Of a stretch of DNA of 45,679 nt, positions 42,062 to 45,679 are shown piece by piece. The translations under genes were made by a program, and so were the position numbers. The stretch's first letter is position 1. Each line of letters begins with the position of its first letter. The notes beneath the pieces are model-generated. The model was not told the origin of the DNA. It worked only from the letters and a program-made list of their open reading frames with translations, and did no database searches. The DNA is from Candidatus Gastranaerophilales bacterium (GTDB lineage Bacteria; Cyanobacteriota; Vampirovibrionia; Gastranaerophilales; Gastranaerophilaceae), in NCBI GenBank assembly GCA_944323675.1, contig CALUTK010000006.1, positions 1 to 45,679 of the forward strand. Reading direction: 5' to 3'.

Positions 42062-42615
42062 GCCCTTGATTTAGCCTCCTCTTTTATGCATTTATAAACA
42101 TTGTAAGTAATCTCGCAATCTTTTAACGCCCTATGGTGCCCGACACTTGAAATATTATAGTGCTCCGCGAGAGATTTTAAATTGTGCTTTTTTATATCGC
42201 AATGTTTTCTTGAAAGTCTCATTGTATCAATAAAATCATTTGAAAATTCTTTTTCAAAATGTCTTTTCCAGTTATCATAAATAAAATTTATATCAAAATT
42301 TACATTATGCCCTAAAAGACAATCATCAGAGACAAAATCAATAAAAGCCGGTAATACGGAAACAATTCCGGGAGCATTTTGCACCATATCGTTAGTTATT
42401 CCTGTTAAATTTGTAATAAAACTATTAATATTTTTTGACGGCTTAACTAAAGAGGAAAAGGAATCAATAATTTTATCATCACGAACCTTCAGCGCTGAAA
42501 TTTCTATAATCTCACACTGCCCAGGTGAAAGTCCTGTGGTTTCAATATCCACAACCGTATAATCAGAAGGGAAGTTTTCTATTTGTTTTCCTTTATTTCT
42601 CACTATTCCTGCCAT
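42031..42615 (-). CDS. DnaQ-like 3'-5' exonuclease (DEDDh)
   Basis: 194-residue exonuclease of the DNA polymerase III epsilon type. Exo I is VVDIETTGLSPG (D and E ligands), Exo II is LLGHNVNFDINFI, and Exo III is GHHRALKDCEITYNVY with the DEDDh histidine and final aspartate. The short length and lack of a clamp motif leave open whether it is a proofreading subunit or a stand-alone nuclease. TATAAT ends 6 nt before the ATG at 42615 with TTGAAA 16 bp further upstream, and there is no ribosome site: a leaderless gene. Confidence 0.9.
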   Translation of the reverse strand: MAGIVRNKGKQIENFPSDYTVVDIETTGLSPGQCEIIEISALKVRDDKIIDSFSSLVKPSKNINSFITNLTGITNDMVQNAPGIVSVLPAFIDFVSDDCLLGHNVNFDINFIYDNWKRHFEKEFSNDFIDTMRLSRKHCDIKKHNLKSLAEHYNISSVGHHRALKDCEITYNVYKCIKEEAKSRAYSHEELNLC

Positions 42616-42621
42616 AATTTA

Positions 42622-42649
42622 ATTATATTAAAAATTTAATAACTTTCAA
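42622..42649 (-). promoter_or_regulatory. Leaderless-type promoter of the exonuclease gene
   Basis: TTGAAA (42644-42649), 16 bp, TATAAT (42622-42627), then 6 nt to the ATG at 42615. Confidence 0.7.
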
Positions 42650-42708
42650 ATTTTATAATACTTTATCTTAAATTTTTGATATAATAAATAAAAAGAAGGA
42701 GGGTAAAA

Positions 42709-43866
42709 ATGAATAACTTTGAATATTGCTGCCCGACACACGTTGTTTTCGGGAAAGGAACAATTGCCAAATTACCGGAATTGATAGATAAAAGCAAAAA
42801 AGTTTTAATGATTTACGGAGGCGGCTCCATTAAAAGAAACGGAGTTTACGATCAGGTAAAAAAAGCTCTGGAAGGGTATAACTTAATTGAATTCGGCGGA
42901 ATTGAGCCGAACCCGAAATACGAAACCTGCCAGAAAGCAATTGATTTGATTAAAAGAGAAGGCGCAGACTTTCTGCTTTCTGTCGGCGGCGGCTCAACAC
43001 TTGACGCGACAAAATTCATTTCTCTGGCCGCAAAATATCATGGAGATGATGCCTATGACGCAATAATGGTTAGAGGAGAAACAGTTAACGAAGCGATTCC
43101 TCTCGGCGATGTTATAACACTTCCTGCAACAGGCTCTGAAATGAATAACGGCGGAGTAATATCAAGACTTGCAACAGAAGAAAAACTTCCGTTTCACAGT
43201 GATTTGGTATATCCGAGATTTTCAATAATTGACCCTGAGGTAACCTTCAGCCTTCCTACACGCCAGACAGTCAACGGAATTGTTGATACGTTTGTACACG
43301 TTATGGAACAGTACTGCACGTATGACGTAAATACCCCTCTGCAGGACGGCTGGGCACTTACTATATTAAAAACGCTTACAGAAGAAGCTCCGAAAGTGCT
43401 TGCCAATCCGACAGATTATGATGCACGTGCAAATATCTTCTGGTGTGCAACATGCGGTCTGAATTACTGGATTTCATTAGGTGCAGTTCAGGATTGGGCA
43501 ACACATATGATAGGGCACGAATTGACTGCGTTTTACGGTATTGATCACGGACAGAGCCTTGCGATAGTTCTACCGCGACTTTTGAAAAACCAAAAAGTTT
43601 CAAAAGCCTGGAAGCTTGCAAAACTTGCACGTGAAGTATTTAACATATCAGAACCGTTTGACATAAAAGCCGCAGACATTGCCATTGAAAAAATTGAAGA
43701 ATTTTTCAATTCAATCGGGATGAAAACAAGACTTGCGGATTATGAAATAGACCCTAAAGACGCGGCTGAAAAAATAAAAGAACGTTTTTCAAAAAGAAAC
43801 ACCGCACTCGGGGAAAAAGGCGCTATAACAGCACAGACCGCATATGATATTCTAATTGAATGCTAA
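42709..43866 (+). CDS. Iron-containing alcohol dehydrogenase (YqhD/butanol dehydrogenase type)
   Basis: 385-residue group III alcohol dehydrogenase, reducing aldehydes with NAD(P)H. An N-terminal nucleotide-binding part has VFGKGTI, YGGGSIKRNGVY and SVGGGSTLDATKF. The metal-binding C-terminal part has the D and H of VDTFVHVMEQYC, then HMIGHELTAFYGIDHGQSLAIV with two histidines. AAGGAGG before the ATG is near-ideal. It suits a fermentative anaerobe. The stop overlaps the convergent HAD gene by 4 bp. Confidence 0.93.
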   Translation: MNNFEYCCPTHVVFGKGTIAKLPELIDKSKKVLMIYGGGSIKRNGVYDQVKKALEGYNLIEFGGIEPNPKYETCQKAIDLIKREGADFLLSVGGGSTLDATKFISLAAKYHGDDAYDAIMVRGETVNEAIPLGDVITLPATGSEMNNGGVISRLATEEKLPFHSDLVYPRFSIIDPEVTFSLPTRQTVNGIVDTFVHVMEQYCTYDVNTPLQDGWALTILKTLTEEAPKVLANPTDYDARANIFWCATCGLNYWISLGAVQDWATHMIGHELTAFYGIDHGQSLAIVLPRLLKNQKVSKAWKLAKLAREVFNISEPFDIKAADIAIEKIEEFFNSIGMKTRLADYEIDPKDAAEKIKERFSKRNTALGEKGAITAQTAYDILIEC

Positions 43867-44552
43867 ACAGCAAGCGGTTCTCTGCTCATAATTTTGTTAA
43901 AATCGGAAAAATCAGTTATAATTTCATCAACAACCGGAATATTTTTATAATAAGAAACAGGTTCAAGAGAAGCTATAGCAACGACTTTTCCGATTTTTGC
44001 ATTATAAGCGGATTCTATACCTGAGAGTGCATCTTCAACAACAACACAATCTTGCGGTGCAAGACCCAGATTCGCAGCAGCCTTCTCATAAATATCAGGC
44101 GCCGGCTTTCCATTAATATTCCCGTCATCATACACGATTTTATCAATAGAAAACCACTTTTCCAGATTAAATTCTTCAATATAAAAATCCACATTATCCT
44201 TATCAGACATAGTAGCAATTGTCATTGGAATATTATTGTCTTTCAAATAATCCAAGAAATCCGCTGCGAACGGAGCAAGATGCGTATTTTCAGCATCATC
44301 ACGGCACATTTGACGATAAACCGCTTCCTTTTCCTTGCCCAATTGTCTGACAAGCTCAGGTGATGGCTTTTCGCCTAAAAGATATGCTAAGATATCTTCA
44401 TTTGTTCTGCCAAACATATATTTTCTCATTTCATCATCTGTAAAAGGATATGAACGAACCCGCTTTGAAAATTCACGCCACGCTTCAAGGTGCTTCTTAG
44501 AATCCCAGAATAAAGTACCGTTAAAATCGAAAATTATCCCTTTATATTGCAT
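43863..44552 (-). CDS. HAD-superfamily phosphatase / phosphoglucomutase-like
   Basis: 229-residue HAD hydrolase with a C1 cap. Motif I is FDFNGTLFWDS, with Asn in place of the second Asp of DxD. Motif II is TIATMS, motif III the lysine of GKPAPDIYEKA, motif IV VVVEDALSGIESA. The DxN form also occurs in a subfamily I recall from clostridia, so it is probably functional; substrate unknown. GAGG lies 5 nt before the ATG. It is downstream of the TPR gene by 11 bp. Confidence 0.85.
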   Translation of the reverse strand: MQYKGIIFDFNGTLFWDSKKHLEAWREFSKRVRSYPFTDDEMRKYMFGRTNEDILAYLLGEKPSPELVRQLGKEKEAVYRQMCRDDAENTHLAPFAADFLDYLKDNNIPMTIATMSDKDNVDFYIEEFNLEKWFSIDKIVYDDGNINGKPAPDIYEKAAANLGLAPQDCVVVEDALSGIESAYNAKIGKVVAIASLEPVSYYKNIPVVDEIITDFSDFNKIMSREPLAV

Positions 44553-44563
44553 GATGACCTCTT

Positions 44564-45136
44564 TTAGTTATTTTCCATAATCTTATTATAATAATCAAGA
44601 TAAATTTGTGCGTCTTTTGGTTTATTCAGCTTTTTATAGGTATACGCAAGATTGTAGTGAAAATCAGCAACTGTAGAATTATAATCAATAGCAAAAAGGA
44701 AATTTCTTCTTGCATCTTTAAGTTTCCCGAGTTTCAAATAAGCACATCCCATATTATAATAAGCGTAAGCAAAATCAGGTTTAAGTTTTAAAACTCTTTT
44801 ATATTCTTCAATAGCCATATTCGGCTTATCCTGTTCAAGGTATAAATTACCCAGATTATAAAAGGCTTTATAAAAATGAGGATCATTCAACGCAGCCTGA
44901 GAGAACATAAAATCTGCATCATCAATCCTGCCCTTATCCTGCAGAATATTACCGAGCAAAAGCCAGTTCATCGGCGTACGGGTTTCCGGCGGAATAGTAA
45001 GCAGAAGATTAAAAGCTTCTTCAATACGGTTTTCGGCATAAAGAAGGTTCGCCTGATCATTAATAAGGGATTCTTCCGCGAACACATTCATCCCCGTAAA
45101 AGCCAATAAAACTAAAACATACACAAATCTCTTCAT
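44564..45136 (-). CDS. Exported TPR-repeat protein
   Basis: 190 residues with an N-terminal signal peptide (MKRFVYVLVLLAFTGMNVFA-E) and then about four tetratricopeptide repeats, for example AFYNLGNLYLEQDKPNMAIE, AYYNMGCAYLKLGKLKDARR and FHYNLAYTYKKLNKPKDAQI. It is probably a periplasmic scaffold. The start is ATG 45136, because TACAAT ends 6 nt upstream with TTGAAA 17 bp before it, and the signal peptide begins there. It heads a two-gene unit with the HAD gene. Confidence 0.85.
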   Translation of the reverse strand: MKRFVYVLVLLAFTGMNVFAEESLINDQANLLYAENRIEEAFNLLLTIPPETRTPMNWLLLGNILQDKGRIDDADFMFSQAALNDPHFYKAFYNLGNLYLEQDKPNMAIEEYKRVLKLKPDFAYAYYNMGCAYLKLGKLKDARRNFLFAIDYNSTVADFHYNLAYTYKKLNKPKDAQIYLDYYNKIMENN

Positions 45137-45142
45137 ATGAAA

Positions 45143-45171
45143 ATTGTACACTAAAAAAGTATTTTTTTCAA
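45143..45171 (-). promoter_or_regulatory. Leaderless-type promoter of the TPR gene
   Basis: TTGAAA (45166-45171), 17 bp, TACAAT (45143-45148), then 6 nt to the ATG at 45136. Confidence 0.75.
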
Positions 45172-45188
45172 AATAACAGCAAAAAAAT

Positions 45189-45278
45189 TTGACACATAAA
45201 AAAAATAGACAATAATGTTGGTGATGTCTCTTTTACTGGTTAGTACCTGCTTCTACTCCTTGGAGCAGGTATTCTTTT
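45189..45278 (+). ncRNA. Candidate small RNA with its own promoter and terminator
   Basis: A perfect TTGACA (45189-45194), with AATAAT 16 bp downstream (45211-45216), would start a transcript near 45223. About 20 nt further, TACCTGCT pairs with AGCAGGTA around a loop containing CTCCTT, and a T-rich run (TTCTTTT) ends it. No coding frame fits. The CUCCUU in the loop could pair with Shine-Dalgarno sequences. No known family recognised. Confidence 0.4.
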
Positions 45279-45283
45279 AAAAT

Positions 45284-45679
45284 GTTCAATAAAAATAAGC
45301 TGTCACGTCACCCCACACACACTTCACTTTTCCAAAAGCTGGATTGCTTCGCTATCGCTCGCAATGACGGCTTCTCCCTCGACTCTTGAAGGGAACTTAC
45401 TCCACTGCAAAGGGGAGATAGGGAGAATTTTTTGCACAACCCTCTCCCCTTGAGGGAGAGGGTTGAATTTGTTAATGAGCGCAAGCGAATTTACAAATTC
45501 GGGTGAGGGGTTAATAAGTGTGAAATGTGAGTTGTTCAATAAAAAAATAAGCTGTCACGTCACCCCACACACACTTCACTTTTCCAAAAGCTGGATTGCT
45601 TCGCTATCGCTCGCAATGACGGCTTCTCCCTCGACTCTTGAAGGGAACTTACTCCACTGCAAAGGGGAGATAGGGGGAT
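45284..45679. repeat. Pair of near-identical ~140-bp direct repeats at the window edge
   Basis: 45284-45423 and 45534 to about 45675 are almost identical (a two-base difference in the A run near the start). Both contain the 'gctggattgctt...cgcaatgac' motif of the dispersed repeat family. Between them is a hairpin AACCCTCTCCC...GGGAGAGGGTT (45438-45464). No gene is present from 45137 to the end. The array may continue beyond the window. Confidence 0.8.

Noticed and set aside
1-45679. CRISPR array
   Set aside because: No series of short direct repeats with regular unique spacers was found; the repeats present are MITE-like, long direct duplicates or the tRNA-linked units, and no cas genes are present.

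Overview
The window looks like a chromosomal segment of an AT-rich, Gram-negative-type bacterium, most likely a gut Vampirovibrionia (Melainabacteria, order Gastranaerophilales). That placement is inferred from family knowledge: a G|FTLAE prepilin-like protein, an RpaB-like OmpR-family regulator, adjacent accD and accA, HydG (anaerobic [FeFe]-hydrogenase maturation), KdsB (Kdo activation, so an outer membrane) and several PcfJ-like or HExxH proteins with no known function. No 16S rRNA gene or other decisive marker is present.

Layout. 1-467 is one end of a MITE-like repeat whose complete inverted copy lies at 34369-35079. 532-12139 is a surface-polysaccharide island: GT2 and GT4 glycosyltransferases, GDP-L-fucose synthase (Fcl), a GDP-6-deoxy-D-mannose reductase-like enzyme (Rmd), a DegT/StrS aminotransferase, a methyltransferase, a cupin, a decayed GT2 gene and a SPASM radical SAM protein. 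12128-19891 is a minus-strand nonulosonic acid operon, pseB-pseC-pseF-(TIM barrel)-(formyltransferase)-(TIM barrel)-(SDR)-(ATP-grasp)-pseI. It makes an activated pseudaminic-acid-type sugar but has no recognisable PseH or PseG. 20014-22762 holds tRNA-Phe with a strange tandem leader, infC, a 45-residue small protein, a GT-A glycosyltransferase and rpsU. 22937-34371 mixes a DUF2229 protein, mnmA, a PcfJ-like protein, hydG, a prepilin, fmt, a matrixin, ybaB-recR, an OppF-type ATPase and two HExxH paralogues. 35104-45136 is mostly housekeeping: smpB, accD-accA-prmA, kdsB, an OmpR-type regulator, tRNA-His, a LysR regulator, an epsilon-type exonuclease, an iron alcohol dehydrogenase, a HAD phosphatase and a TPR protein. 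The right edge is repeats.

Main points of interest. The surface-sugar region carries two independent signatures of phase variation. One is a 13-G tract at the 3' end of the formyltransferase gene; a +1 change would extend the protein by about 46 codons into the start of the next gene. The other is a perfect 29-bp inverted repeat bracketing 114 bp between divergent genes; each arm is itself a 13+2+13 dyad, the geometry of a serine-invertase crossover site. No recombinase gene lies in the window. Separately, at least five genes (matrixin, oppF-like, smpB, exonuclease, TPR) have a -10 hexamer ending exactly 6 nt before the ATG and no Shine-Dalgarno sequence, which points to leaderless mRNAs as a regular initiation mode here. 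infC appears to start at ATA.
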